Positions 46,401 to 54,544 of a stretch of 64,000 bases of DNA are shown one piece after another. Under the pieces are notes generated by a model, which saw only the letters and a program-made list of their open reading frames with translations, was not told where the DNA came from and searched no databases. The position numbers were made by a program, and so were the translations under genes. Positions within the stretch are counted from its first letter, which is position 1. Each line of letters starts with the position of its first letter. This stretch comes from Acuticoccus sp. MNP-M23 (GTDB taxonomy: Bacteria; Pseudomonadota; Alphaproteobacteria; Rhizobiales; Amorphaceae), in assembly GCF_031195445.1 (NCBI RefSeq), contig NZ_CP133480.1, forward strand, positions 4,580,501 to 4,644,500, read 5' to 3'.

Positions 46401-47705
46401 ATGCTCGCGTTCGCGATCTTCATTGCCACTCTCGTTCTGGTCATCTGGCAGCCCAGGGGACTGGGCATCGGTTGGTCGGCTCTTGCAGGCGCCGGTGTGG
46501 CGCTGGCGACCGGCGTGGTGGGCTTTGCGGACGTCGGCGTCGTCTGGGACATCGTCTGGGATGCCACGTTCACCTTCGTGGCGCTGATCATCATCTCGCT
46601 CATTCTGGATGAAGCCGGCTTCTTCGCGTGGGCGGCGCTTCATGTGGCGCGCTGGGGCGGCGGACGCGGGCACATCCTGTTTCCGCTGATCGTCCTTCTG
46701 GGCGCGGCAATTGCGGCGGTGTTCGCCAACGATGGTGCAGCGCTGCTCCTCACCCCGATCGTCCTTGCCATCATGTTGCGCCTTTCGGTGCCGCCGGCCG
46801 GCGCGCTGGCCTTTGTGGTGGCGTGCGGTTTCGTGGCCGACACCACCAGCCTGCCGCTCGTGGTGTCCAACCTCGTCAACATCGTCACCGCCAACTATTT
46901 CGACATCTCGTTCGGTCGCTACGCCGCAATCATGGTGCCGGTGAACCTCGTCTCGCTGGCGGCAACGCTTCTGGTCCTCTGGCTCTATTTCCGCCGCTCC
47001 ATCCCGGCAACCTACGAGACGGCCTCGCTGGAAGCGCCCCGCGATGCCATCCGCGACCGCGCGGTCTTCCGGGCCGCCTTCCCGCTCCTCAGCCTCTTGC
47101 TCCTCGCCTATTTCGTGACGGGGCCGCTGGGTGTGCCCATTGCCTTCGTCACCGGCGCCGCTGCGCTGATCCTCATGGCCATTGCCGGCCGCTGGGCCTC
47201 CGGCGGGCGCGGCGCCGTCGTTCCGCAGATGAAGGTCCTGCGCGGCGCGCCGTGGCAGATCGTGCTCTTTTCCATCGGCATGTATCTGGTGGTCTACGGC
47301 CTCGGCAACGCGGGTCTGACGGACATTGCCGCCGGCGTGCTGGAATGGCTGAGCCGGCAGGGCACCCTCGCCGCCACCGTGGGCACCGGCTTTGTGGTGG
47401 CCGCCCTCGCCTCGGTGATGAACAACATGCCGGCAACACTCGTCGGCGCGCTTGCGGTGGACCAGGCCGACGTGCCCGCCCTCACCCGCGAGCTGATGAT
47501 CTACGCCAATGTGGTCGGCAACGATCTGGGGCCGAAGTTCACGCCCATCGGTTCGCTGGCAACCCTGTTGTGGCTGCACGTTCTCGCCGGCAAGGGCCAG
47601 CGGATCACATGGGGCCAGTACATCAAGGTCGGCGTCGTGCTGACCCCGCCGGTGCTTCTGGCGACCCTCGTCGCGCTGTGGATCTGGCTGCCGCTTTCCA
47701 GCTGA
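46401..47705 (+). CDS. arsB: ArsB-family arsenite/anion pump membrane protein
   Basis: The 434-aa protein has about 11-12 membrane helices and belongs to the ArsB/NhaD ion-transporter superfamily. Diagnostic segments are F-A-N-D-G-A-A-L-L-L-T-P-I-V in the first half and N-N-M-P-A-T-L-V-G-A-L-A-V...N-D-L-G-P-K-F-T-P-I-G-S-L-A-T-L-L in the second, which match arsenite:H+ antiporters closely. The ATG at 46401 has GAGG 10 bases upstream. It is monocistronic: no arsA, arsC or arsR is adjacent. The ArsR-permease pair lies 9 kb away. Confidence 0.92.
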   Translation: MLAFAIFIATLVLVIWQPRGLGIGWSALAGAGVALATGVVGFADVGVVWDIVWDATFTFVALIIISLILDEAGFFAWAALHVARWGGGRGHILFPLIVLLGAAIAAVFANDGAALLLTPIVLAIMLRLSVPPAGALAFVVACGFVADTTSLPLVVSNLVNIVTANYFDISFGRYAAIMVPVNLVSLAATLLVLWLYFRRSIPATYETASLEAPRDAIRDRAVFRAAFPLLSLLLLAYFVTGPLGVPIAFVTGAAALILMAIAGRWASGGRGAVVPQMKVLRGAPWQIVLFSIGMYLVVYGLGNAGLTDIAAGVLEWLSRQGTLAATVGTGFVVAALASVMNNMPATLVGALAVDQADVPALTRELMIYANVVGNDLGPKFTPIGSLATLLWLHVLAGKGQRITWGQYIKVGVVLTPPVLLATLVALWIWLPLSS

Positions 47706-47943
47706 CACCAGCCCCGCCTGCCCCTTCGCGCTAGGGATTGTTTCCGAACCGGTGGGAACAAACGCTGCGTTCAAAGATTAGTGAGTGACAATGCTCGCTG
47801 CCGGGCACGGACACACCCGCGGTGTCCTGACCGGATTATTTCAGAACTCAGCGCCTCGCAAACCGCACCACAGTTCAGTGTCGTGGCGGGCGGGTGGCGT
47901 CACCATCTGCCGCGATGGGAAGAAACATGCACAAGGAACTCAA

Positions 47944-48987
47944 ATGAGCGAAACCTACACATCGGCACCGCTCGGCGCCGTTGCCACCGGCGCGATCGCG
48001 CGGCGCGTGTCCTGGGGCGCCATCGGCGCAGGCTGCGTGGCCACTGCCGCGCTGATGATCCTGTTCACGACGCTCGGCATCGGCATCGGCGCGGCCAACT
48101 TCGACCCGCTTTATGACGCAGATCCCACCTCCGGGATGGGCATCACGTCGGCCATCTACGTCGTGGTCACCCAGCTTATCGCGCTCGGCGCCGGCGGTTA
48201 CATCGCTGCACGTCTGGCCGGCATTCCCCGCACCACCGCGTCCGTCCTGCACGGCGTGTCGGTCTGGGCCGTGACGACGATCGTGTTCGCCTATGTCTCC
48301 ATCGCAGGCGGCGGTGCCATGCTCGGTGCAGCAAGCAACGCCATCGGCAAGACCGCAGGCGCTGTTGGCAGTGTTACCCGCGCCGTCGTGCCGGATGATC
48401 TGTCCCTGCCGAACCCGTCCAACATCGTGGACAGCCTCTCGATCGATGCCCTCCCGCAGGAAGTTCAGACCACGCTGCGTGAAAAAGGCATCACCGAGGC
48501 GAACATCCGCCGCGAAGCGAAAGCCGCCTTCCGGAACGTGTTCAGCCAGCAGGAGCAGCAGGCAGCGATCACAGAAGCACGCCAGACGCTCGGCGACATC
48601 CTGCGGACCCCCAGCGACGCCGGTGCTGACATCGAGGCATTCTTCGACAAGATGGTCGAAGGCCCGAACGCAATCCTGAACGAACAGGACGCCAACCAGG
48701 CGATGACCGTTCTGGAAAACCGTCTCGGCATCACCCCGGCGGAAGCTGAAGGCATCGTCAACAACGTGCGCGAAAGCGTCAACTCGGCGATCGAAACCGC
48801 CAAGAACGCTGTTGAAGAAGCGCGCCAGCAGGCAGTGGAAACCGCGCAGCAGACCAGCGAAGCCATTGCGGCAGCAGCTCTGATGCTCACCCTGCTCTCG
48901 GTCATGGGTCTTCTTGCAGCCGGCATTGGCGCCTATTTCGGCCGCGCCGACACCCTGGTCGGTGACCGCGTCAGCGACCACGTCTGA
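47944..48987 (+). CDS. membrane protein of unknown function
   Basis: The 347-aa protein has about three N-terminal hydrophobic helices (about 22-50, 68-90 and 98-125), a large soluble middle region rich in Gln, Glu and Ala (about 145-315) that is probably helical coiled coil, and a final membrane helix (about 318-340). The start ATG has AAGGAA seven bases upstream. The layout matches a family of hypothetical envelope proteins in alphaproteobacteria. It has a 238-bp upstream region and its own terminator, so it is transcribed alone. A stress role is only a guess. Confidence 0.8.
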   Translation: MSETYTSAPLGAVATGAIARRVSWGAIGAGCVATAALMILFTTLGIGIGAANFDPLYDADPTSGMGITSAIYVVVTQLIALGAGGYIAARLAGIPRTTASVLHGVSVWAVTTIVFAYVSIAGGGAMLGAASNAIGKTAGAVGSVTRAVVPDDLSLPNPSNIVDSLSIDALPQEVQTTLREKGITEANIRREAKAAFRNVFSQQEQQAAITEARQTLGDILRTPSDAGADIEAFFDKMVEGPNAILNEQDANQAMTVLENRLGITPAEAEGIVNNVRESVNSAIETAKNAVEEARQQAVETAQQTSEAIAAAALMLTLLSVMGLLAAGIGAYFGRADTLVGDRVSDHV

Positions 48988-49018
48988 TAGGCATCAACGC
49001 CCTCAGGGCCTGATGATG

Positions 49019-49052
49019 AGCCCCGCCGCTTTCCCAAGCGGCGGGGCTTTTT
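49019..49052 (+). terminator. intrinsic terminator after the 347-aa membrane protein gene
   Basis: A 13-bp GC-rich stem (49019-49031 with 49036-49048), a 4-base loop and a T-run at 49048-49052 form a typical Rho-independent terminator on the plus strand. Confidence 0.93.
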
Positions 49053-49064
49053 CGTGGCTGGGCC

Positions 49065-49874
49065 TCAGCTGCGCTTGCGCGGAGTGGTGCGGCGCACGGG
49101 ACGCGCCGTGGCCGGCGAAGGCCGCCACTGGCGCGAGCCGATTTCCCCGTCCCGCACCAGCTCCATCTGCATGGTGAACCGCTCGGGGTGGTAGAGCGCG
49201 TGAAGGTGCTCCATCCCCTCGCTGTTTGGCCCGTAGACAACGCGGGTCAACGAGACGAGCGGCGCCCCCGTGTCCACATCCAGCGCTTCGGACACTTCCG
49301 GGCCGGCAAGAACCGCGCTGATGTCCTGCCGCGCGAACTCGGTCTTGAGGCCGGAGCGCTCCATCAGCTCCAGAAGCGGCATCTTCGCAAGGTCGCTCTC
49401 GGAGTAGACCGAACCGATGCGCCCCGGCACGTGCGCGGTGAGGTAGGAAAATGGCTGATCGTCCACCAGCCGCACGCGCACCGAACGCTGGACGACTTCA
49501 CCGCTCTTGAGCCCGAGCGCCACGCGCACCGGCTCCGGCGGTTTTATGTATTCAAACGAGATCAGCCGCACATTGGTGGTGCGGCCCATGGTGATCAGCC
49601 CGGTGAAGACATTGGCCACATCGGTGATGAGCGCACGGACCTTGGCCGGCTGGCGGGTGACGAAGGTGCCGGACCCGGCCCGGCGTTCGATCATCCCCTC
49701 TTCGGCAAGGCGGGCCAGCGCCCGGCGGATGGTCACACGCGAGACGTCGAATTCGCCGGCAAGCTTCGGCTCGCCGGGCAGGCGCGCGTCCGGTTCAAGT
49801 TCCCCCGCCACGATGCGGTCACGCAGGACGAGATAGACCTTCTGCGTCTTCAGAGGGTCTGTGGAAAGCCTCAC
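49065..49874 (-). CDS. GntR-family (HutC subfamily, UTRA domain) regulator
   Basis: The 269-aa regulator has a winged helix (about 8-78; L-A-G-E-F-D-V-S-R-V-T-I-R-R-A-L-A-R-L) and a UTRA effector domain (about 95-240) with R-S-V-R-V-R-L-V-D-D-Q-P-F-S-Y-L-T-A-H-V-P. HutC-type proteins respond to small metabolites of the pathway they regulate. The GTG at 49874 has GGAGG 10 bases upstream; a longer frame to 49958 adds a Gly-rich tail without similarity. It is the last gene of the leftward unit and the probable regulator of the whole island. Confidence 0.88.
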   Translation of the reverse strand: MRLSTDPLKTQKVYLVLRDRIVAGELEPDARLPGEPKLAGEFDVSRVTIRRALARLAEEGMIERRAGSGTFVTRQPAKVRALITDVANVFTGLITMGRTTNVRLISFEYIKPPEPVRVALGLKSGEVVQRSVRVRLVDDQPFSYLTAHVPGRIGSVYSESDLAKMPLLELMERSGLKTEFARQDISAVLAGPEVSEALDVDTGAPLVSLTRVVYGPNSEGMEHLHALYHPERFTMQMELVRDGEIGSRQWRPSPATARPVRRTTPRKRS

Positions 49875-49927
49875 CTTGAATGTCCCTCCTGGACCCTGGC
49901 GGCTCAGCGTGGCGGCCGGGAGCGGGG

Positions 49928-49949
49928 TTTGGCGGTTTCGGCCGCCAAA
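49928..49949. repeat. perfect 8-bp inverted repeat in the leftward operon
   Basis: TTTGGCGG (49928-49935) and CCGCCAAA (49942-49949) are perfect arms with a 6-base spacer. It lies between the 107-aa protein gene and the HutC regulator gene. It could be an RNA hairpin or a second operator. Confidence 0.5.
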
Positions 49950-49964
49950 AGCAACCATTCAGTG

Positions 49965-50288
49965 TCAACCACCGCGTGAGGCCTGCGGTACGCTGCGCGA
50001 CCCGGCACGCAGCGGCGTCCGCCGGTCGCCTCGCTCGGCCAGAATGTCGAAGAGCCGGGCCTGCGCCGCGTCCAGCGCAGCGCGGGCGTCGGCGGTAAAC
50101 GCCGCGTCGCCGGCCAGCGCCTTCAACGCTTCCGGGTCAACGCTTGCGGACCGGGTCAGCACCGTTTCGAGCGCCATGCGCCGCTGCCGCTCCTGATGCA
50201 GCTGCGCCGCCAGGTCGAACACCAGCGCGGCGAGCTTGTCGATGTCGGGATCCGCAAAGAAGCTCAGCTCCTTCAATTCTCCGCTCAT
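49965..50288 (-). CDS. 107-aa protein of unknown function
   Basis: The protein (start MSGELKELSFFADPDIDKLA) is predicted to be mostly helical: a segment D-K-L-A-A-L-V-F-D-L-A-A-Q-L-H-Q-E-R-Q-R-R-M-A-L followed by alanine-rich helices. It has no signal peptide and no cysteine. Its ATG overlaps the stop of the methyltransferase gene as ATGA, so it is translated with the enzyme and may be a small subunit or partner. I do not recognise the family. Confidence 0.7.
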   Translation of the reverse strand: MSGELKELSFFADPDIDKLAALVFDLAAQLHQERQRRMALETVLTRSASVDPEALKALAGDAAFTADARAALDAAQARLFDILAERGDRRTPLRAGSRSVPQASRGG

Positions 50289-51346
50289 GACGCTTTCTCC
50301 GCTTCCAGCACAGCCCAGGGGAAATGCCACTCCGTGCGCTCGGGCCAGGCCAGCGCATCGAGGCGGCCGGCGCCCCGCTCGTCAAACGCGCGCCAGCCGG
50401 CATTCTTCAGCCCCGCCGCCTCACACATTGCCACCGTGTCCGCGCTCATGGCGCCGGGCATGAACGGCTCGTTGTTGCGCGCCCCGTGGCAGGCGATGTG
50501 GTGATCGCGGAACGGATCGCCGGTGAACTGGAAGTCCAGCATCCGCAAGAGACCGCCGGGCTTGAGGAGCCGTGCCGCCTCCGCAATGGTCGCCTCCAGA
50601 ACCGGGCGCGGCACTTCGTGCAGAAGCATGGTGGAAGCGACCAGATCGGCCGACCCTGCCGCCAGCTCTGTCTTCCGGCAATCGGCCTGTCTGTAGTCGA
50701 TGGCAAGGCCCAGCGCCTCGGACTTCTGGTGCGCCATCCTGAGGCACGGCGCAGCAAGGTCGATGCCGATCACCTCGGCATCCGGAAACGCGCGCTTCAT
50801 GGGCCAGGTGGACTTGCCGAACCCGCAGCCGAGATCCACCAGCCGCGTCACCTTCTGCCCGTGCAGCGGCCCGAGACACGTGTCAACAAAGGCGCGGTGG
50901 AAGGTGTAGTCGTCGTTGCCGCCCAGCATGACGAGCTTTGCCCCCAGCTCGTAGGTGTGGGCCGACATGTCGCTCTGCCACACGCCGCCGGGCTGCACAT
51001 GAATGTCCCAGTCGGTGTACCAGGACGGCATTGCAAGGTCGGGGTCGAGCGTCAGGCTTCCGGCGGGCGCGTGCGGCGGCTGGATGGGTGCGATATCCGC
51101 CACCGCGCTTTCGACCGCACGCCACAGCATTTTCTGCGAGCCCCGCTCCATCCATGCAAACCAGGGGTAGATGGACAGCGTTTGAGCGGCCTCGCCTGCG
51201 GCGGCGCGGTTTTCTGGCGGTGCGCTGGCGGTGGCGTCGTCATACTCGGCGCGCAGGGCGGAGTAGAGCCGGTCCGCCCAGCGGCGGCGCAAGGCCAGCA
51301 CGAAATCGAGTTCGGCGGCCGTGTCGAGGGGATGGGGTGTCGCCAT
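50285..51346 (-). CDS. class I SAM-dependent methyltransferase
   Basis: The 353-aa protein has a helical N-terminal part (about 1-140) and a Rossmann-type methyltransferase domain (about 165-300), with motif I V-D-L-G-C-G-F-G-K-S, acidic G-I-D-L-A-A and M-L-L-H-E-V-P in the position of motif IV. The ATG at 51346 has AGAGGA five bases upstream. It is 28 bp after the flavoprotein gene on the same strand and overlaps the next gene by 4 bp. A methyltransferase beside a demethylase-type flavoprotein suggests methyl-group chemistry, but the acceptor is unknown. Confidence 0.85.
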   Translation of the reverse strand: MATPHPLDTAAELDFVLALRRRWADRLYSALRAEYDDATASAPPENRAAAGEAAQTLSIYPWFAWMERGSQKMLWRAVESAVADIAPIQPPHAPAGSLTLDPDLAMPSWYTDWDIHVQPGGVWQSDMSAHTYELGAKLVMLGGNDDYTFHRAFVDTCLGPLHGQKVTRLVDLGCGFGKSTWPMKRAFPDAEVIGIDLAAPCLRMAHQKSEALGLAIDYRQADCRKTELAAGSADLVASTMLLHEVPRPVLEATIAEAARLLKPGGLLRMLDFQFTGDPFRDHHIACHGARNNEPFMPGAMSADTVAMCEAAGLKNAGWRAFDERGAGRLDALAWPERTEWHFPWAVLEAEKAS

Positions 51347-51374
51347 GTGGTCCTCTTGTGGTGCCTGCAAACGG

Positions 51375-53390
51375 TCAGAGCATGGAAGCGGCCTGATGGC
51401 CTTCGAAGACGGCTTCAAGCGCCGTGCGGGGTGCCTCGGCATCGCCGATGACGTGGACCGGCAAGGCATTCTCCCCGGGCCGGTCGGCTCCGGCCAGCTC
51501 GGCTGCCAGCTGATTGCGCGGAACGCCGTGGACCGGCGCGACCACCGCGTCCACGCCGTCGAGGTTCTGGCTGGCTCCGGTGGAGAGGTCCGTGATTGTC
51601 GCCGTGCCGTTCGCAAAGCCGGTGAGTGTGGCCAGCGCACGGATGGCAACGCCCTTGTCCTTCAGCCGCTGGCGAAGGGCGAAGCTGGAATAGACCGAAA
51701 TGGTCCACCCCGGCACGCCGGTGGGCGCCAGAAGCGTGACCGTGTGGCCGCGATCCGCCAGCCATTCGGCAACGGCAACCACAGTCCAGGTGCCGAGCCT
51801 GTCCTCCAGCACCACATTGCGGCCGAGCGCTGACCCTGCGTCCATGGCCGCTTCCACGGTCATCGCCGCGCCGGTTTCGAGCGCCAGCGCGCGGGGCGCG
51901 GCCCCGGTCGCCAGGATCACCGCATCGGCGCCGGCCGCGCGCAAAGCCTGCGCCGTTGCGGCGTGGCCTGTGCGAAGCGTCACGCCTGTGCGGTCGAGCT
52001 TTGCTGCCTGATATTCGAGGAGGCGGGCAAAATCGGCCCGCAGCGGCATCGCCGCCACGCGCGCCAGCGCGCCGCCGACGGCTGGCGCTTCATCCCACAG
52101 CTCCACGTCGTGGCCGCGCTCTGCCGCCGTGGCGGCGGCTTCCAACCCGCCAGGCCCCGCCCCCACCACCACAACGCGCCGGGCTGCCCCTTGCGCAAGC
52201 TGTGGGGCGGCCAGCATCTCGCGGCCGGTGGCGGGGTTGGTGAGGCAGGTGATGGGAAGGTTCAGCGCCAGAAAGCCCGCGCACCCCTGGTTGCAGTTGA
52301 TGCAGGGGCGGATTTCGGCGTCCCGGCCCGCCCGGCTCTTTGCCACAAGGGCAGGCTCGGCAATGTGGGCACGCGCCATGCCAACCATGTCTGTCCCGCC
52401 CGAAGCAATCGCCGCCTCGGCCTCGTCCATCGTGCGGAACTTGCAGACTGCCATCACCGGCGGCGGCACCGGCAGGTCCGACAAGGCAGCCTTGATGGCT
52501 GGCGCAAAGTGGCGGAACGCATCGTTCGCAAAGGCCATGTCGGCCATCTGCATCGAGATGGTGGCACTGCCGTGATAGGCTGAATGGCTGACGTTGACGA
52601 AGTCCACCTTCACCGCGCCGGCAAGCTGGCGGACGATCCGCGTCATGTCTTCAAGGCAAAGGCCGCCGGGCAGGAACTCGTCCGCGCTGATGCGGATGCC
52701 GAGCGTGGCATCGCCCACCGCCGCGCGCACGGCTTCAAGGGTTTCCAGCGAAAACCGGAGCCGGTTGTCAGCACTGCCGCCATAGCGGTCGGTCCGCACG
52801 TTGACCGCGGGCGACAGGAATTGCTGCAGCAAATGGCCGTGGGCCATCTGCAGCTCGATGCCGTCGAGACCGGCTTCCAGCATGTTGAGCGCCGTGCGGA
52901 CATGACCGTCCACCACCGCTGCAATCTCCGCCTCGCTCATCGGGTGCGGCGGGGGCGCAGTCGTCGTCCACGGCGTTGGCGACGAACTCCACGCCGCGGT
53001 GCGGGTGAAGTTGCCGTCGATGTGGCGGCCGAGATGGATGATCTGGCCGAACAGCTTCGCCCCGCCCTCATGGACGGCATCGGCCACCCTTGCGAACGCC
53101 GGCACTGCCGCATCCTCGTAGCCGTTCACCCCTTGCGCGCGGCCGAGCGAACTTTGGTGAACGCGAATGCCCTCGAAGATGATGAGCGCAACGCCGCCTT
53201 CGGCGCGCGCCCTGTGATAGGCTGCATGCCTGTCAGTCGGCAGGTTGGCATGGCCAAAATTGGTGGTGTGCGCCGGCACGAAAATCCGGTTCCGCAAGAC
53301 CGTCCGGCCCACGGCAATCGGGGCCAGCGCGGCACTGAACCGGCTGGAAGGGTCATTCGCGCTGGCGTCTGCGATCGGTGCGATTGCCAT
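51375..53390 (-). CDS. TMADH / 2,4-dienoyl-CoA reductase-like flavoprotein (FMN, 4Fe-4S, NAD(P)/FAD domains)
   Basis: The 671-aa protein starts with an old-yellow-enzyme FMN barrel (about 20-355; N-R-I-F-V-P-A-H-T-T-N-F, then M-A-H-G-H-L-L-Q-Q-F-L-S-P-A-V-N and D-R-Y-G-G-S). An iron-sulfur motif C-I-N-C-N-Q-G-C plus a fourth cysteine follow near residues 363-383, then a dinucleotide-binding domain starting V-V-V-V-G-A-G-P-G-G-L-E (about 396). This is the layout of trimethylamine dehydrogenase, dimethylamine dehydrogenase, N-methylproline demethylase and dienoyl-CoA reductase. All four Fe-S cysteines are present. It heads the leftward operon, with GGAAAG before the ATG. Confidence 0.9.
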   Translation of the reverse strand: MAIAPIADASANDPSSRFSAALAPIAVGRTVLRNRIFVPAHTTNFGHANLPTDRHAAYHRARAEGGVALIIFEGIRVHQSSLGRAQGVNGYEDAAVPAFARVADAVHEGGAKLFGQIIHLGRHIDGNFTRTAAWSSSPTPWTTTAPPPHPMSEAEIAAVVDGHVRTALNMLEAGLDGIELQMAHGHLLQQFLSPAVNVRTDRYGGSADNRLRFSLETLEAVRAAVGDATLGIRISADEFLPGGLCLEDMTRIVRQLAGAVKVDFVNVSHSAYHGSATISMQMADMAFANDAFRHFAPAIKAALSDLPVPPPVMAVCKFRTMDEAEAAIASGGTDMVGMARAHIAEPALVAKSRAGRDAEIRPCINCNQGCAGFLALNLPITCLTNPATGREMLAAPQLAQGAARRVVVVGAGPGGLEAAATAAERGHDVELWDEAPAVGGALARVAAMPLRADFARLLEYQAAKLDRTGVTLRTGHAATAQALRAAGADAVILATGAAPRALALETGAAMTVEAAMDAGSALGRNVVLEDRLGTWTVVAVAEWLADRGHTVTLLAPTGVPGWTISVYSSFALRQRLKDKGVAIRALATLTGFANGTATITDLSTGASQNLDGVDAVVAPVHGVPRNQLAAELAGADRPGENALPVHVIGDAEAPRTALEAVFEGHQAASML

Positions 53391-53411
53391 GTTGACTTTC
53401 CGTTATGCACC

Positions 53412-53440
53412 ATCATAGCCTTGTACTAAGTTTAATACAA
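53412..53440 (-). promoter_or_regulatory. predicted promoter of the leftward operon
   Basis: On the minus strand TTGTAT (53440-53435) and TATGAT (53417-53412) are 17 bp apart. The palindrome at 53420-53441 covers the -35 element and most of the spacer, so a bound repressor would block polymerase. Confidence 0.55.
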
Positions 53441-53441
53441 G
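53420..53441. promoter_or_regulatory. 22-bp palindrome, candidate operator of the HutC-type regulator
   Basis: The outer arms CTTGTA (53420-53425) and TACAAG (53436-53441) are perfect, and nine of eleven symmetric pairs match over the whole site. It is AT-rich, lies centrally in the 89-bp space between the two divergent units, and is the best operator candidate in the window. Confidence 0.7.
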
Positions 53442-53479
53442 AAACTGCAACAAGCGTGCGAACGGAGCAGCGGTGAACA

Positions 53480-54544
53480 ATGTCTGAGGCCCTCGCAAAC
53501 GACGCCCGCATCGCACCGGCAGCGGTTCCGCTGGCATTCAACCCGGTTCCCGGCCGGGACTGGACGCGCGCCGACCTCGACGCCCGCGCCGACCAGATCG
53601 TCCGCCCGGTCCCCGCAGCATTGAACGCGGAAATTGCCCGGATGCTTGAGCGTTTGCGCCGGCAGGGGCTGACGCTCGACACGGTGGAAACCGAAGACAC
53701 CCTCCTCCCCGCGCTGGCCGCCATGGCGCCCCAGCTGCGCGCCGAGCTGGACACCGGCTCCGGCGTGACCGTTCTGCGCGGCCTTGCGGTGGACGGGTTG
53801 TCCGGGGAGGACGCCAGCATTGTCGCCTTTGCCATCGGCAATCATCTCGGCCGCATCATGCGGCAGGGCATTGCCACGGACAGGCGGATCTTCACCGTCA
53901 CCAACACCGGCGCTGAAACCACCGACCCGATCCGGATCGGCGCCACCGCCAAACGCTCCGCCATGCACTCGGACAATGGCTGCCTGGAACGCCGCGCGGC
54001 GGATTATCTGGGCCTCCTGTGCGCCGAAAATGCCGCAGCTGGCGGCGAGAGCACGCTGGTGTCCGGCCAGACGCTGTACCGCACCATCGTTGCCGAGCGG
54101 CCGGATCTCCTGCCCCATTTTCACCGCGCGTGGCATTTCCTGCCGCCGCGGCTGCACACCTGGCCCGAAGGCCCCGAAACCATCGCAAAGCCGATTTTCG
54201 ACACCGAGGACGGCGAACTGCACGTCCACTACGCCCGTGTGATGATCGAGCCTGGCCAGAAGCTCGCCGGCGCACCGCTGACGGACGCCGAGCGCGACGC
54301 GTTCGACTGGTTCGATGCGCTGCTGGAGCGCGACGAGATCGTCTGGACCTACACGCTGGAGCCCGGCGATCTGCTTCTGACCCACAACCTTGCGACGCTC
54401 CACGGCCGCCTTGCCTTTTCCGACGACGGCACCAAGCGCCGCGTTCTGAAACGCATCTGGATGCGCCAGCGCGGCCGCGGCATGCGTGATGACCCCGCCC
54501 TACTCGCCCTCGACCTCGACCGTTACGGGAGCCAAGCCCTTTGA
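53480..54544 (+). CDS. TauD/TfdA-family Fe(II)/2-oxoglutarate-dependent dioxygenase
   Basis: The 354-aa enzyme should use Fe(II), O2 and 2-oxoglutarate to hydroxylate or oxidatively cleave a substrate. The iron-binding H-x-D is in M-H-S-D-N-G (about 156-160), the distal histidine in T-L-H-G-R-L-A-F-S-D and the 2-oxoglutarate arginine in R-V-L-K-R-I-W-M-R. It has no N-terminal DUF971 domain as in gamma-butyrobetaine hydroxylases. It begins the rightward operon. Its stop overlaps the TTG start of the DUF2848 gene, so the two are translated together. Confidence 0.9.
   Translation: MSEALANDARIAPAAVPLAFNPVPGRDWTRADLDARADQIVRPVPAALNAEIARMLERLRRQGLTLDTVETEDTLLPALAAMAPQLRAELDTGSGVTVLRGLAVDGLSGEDASIVAFAIGNHLGRIMRQGIATDRRIFTVTNTGAETTDPIRIGATAKRSAMHSDNGCLERRAADYLGLLCAENAAAGGESTLVSGQTLYRTIVAERPDLLPHFHRAWHFLPPRLHTWPEGPETIAKPIFDTEDGELHVHYARVMIEPGQKLAGAPLTDAERDAFDWFDALLERDEIVWTYTLEPGDLLLTHNLATLHGRLAFSDDGTKRRVLKRIWMRQRGRGMRDDPALLALDLDRYGSQAL

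Noticed and set aside
47738-47771. Possible general-stress (EcfG-type GGAAC...CGTT) promoter and a TTGTTTCC/GGGAACAA repeat upstream of the 347-aa membrane protein
   Set aside because: The GGAAC (47755-47759) and CGTT (47768-47771) elements are only 8 bp apart instead of 16-17, and the alternative pairing needs a mismatched -35, so I do not call it.
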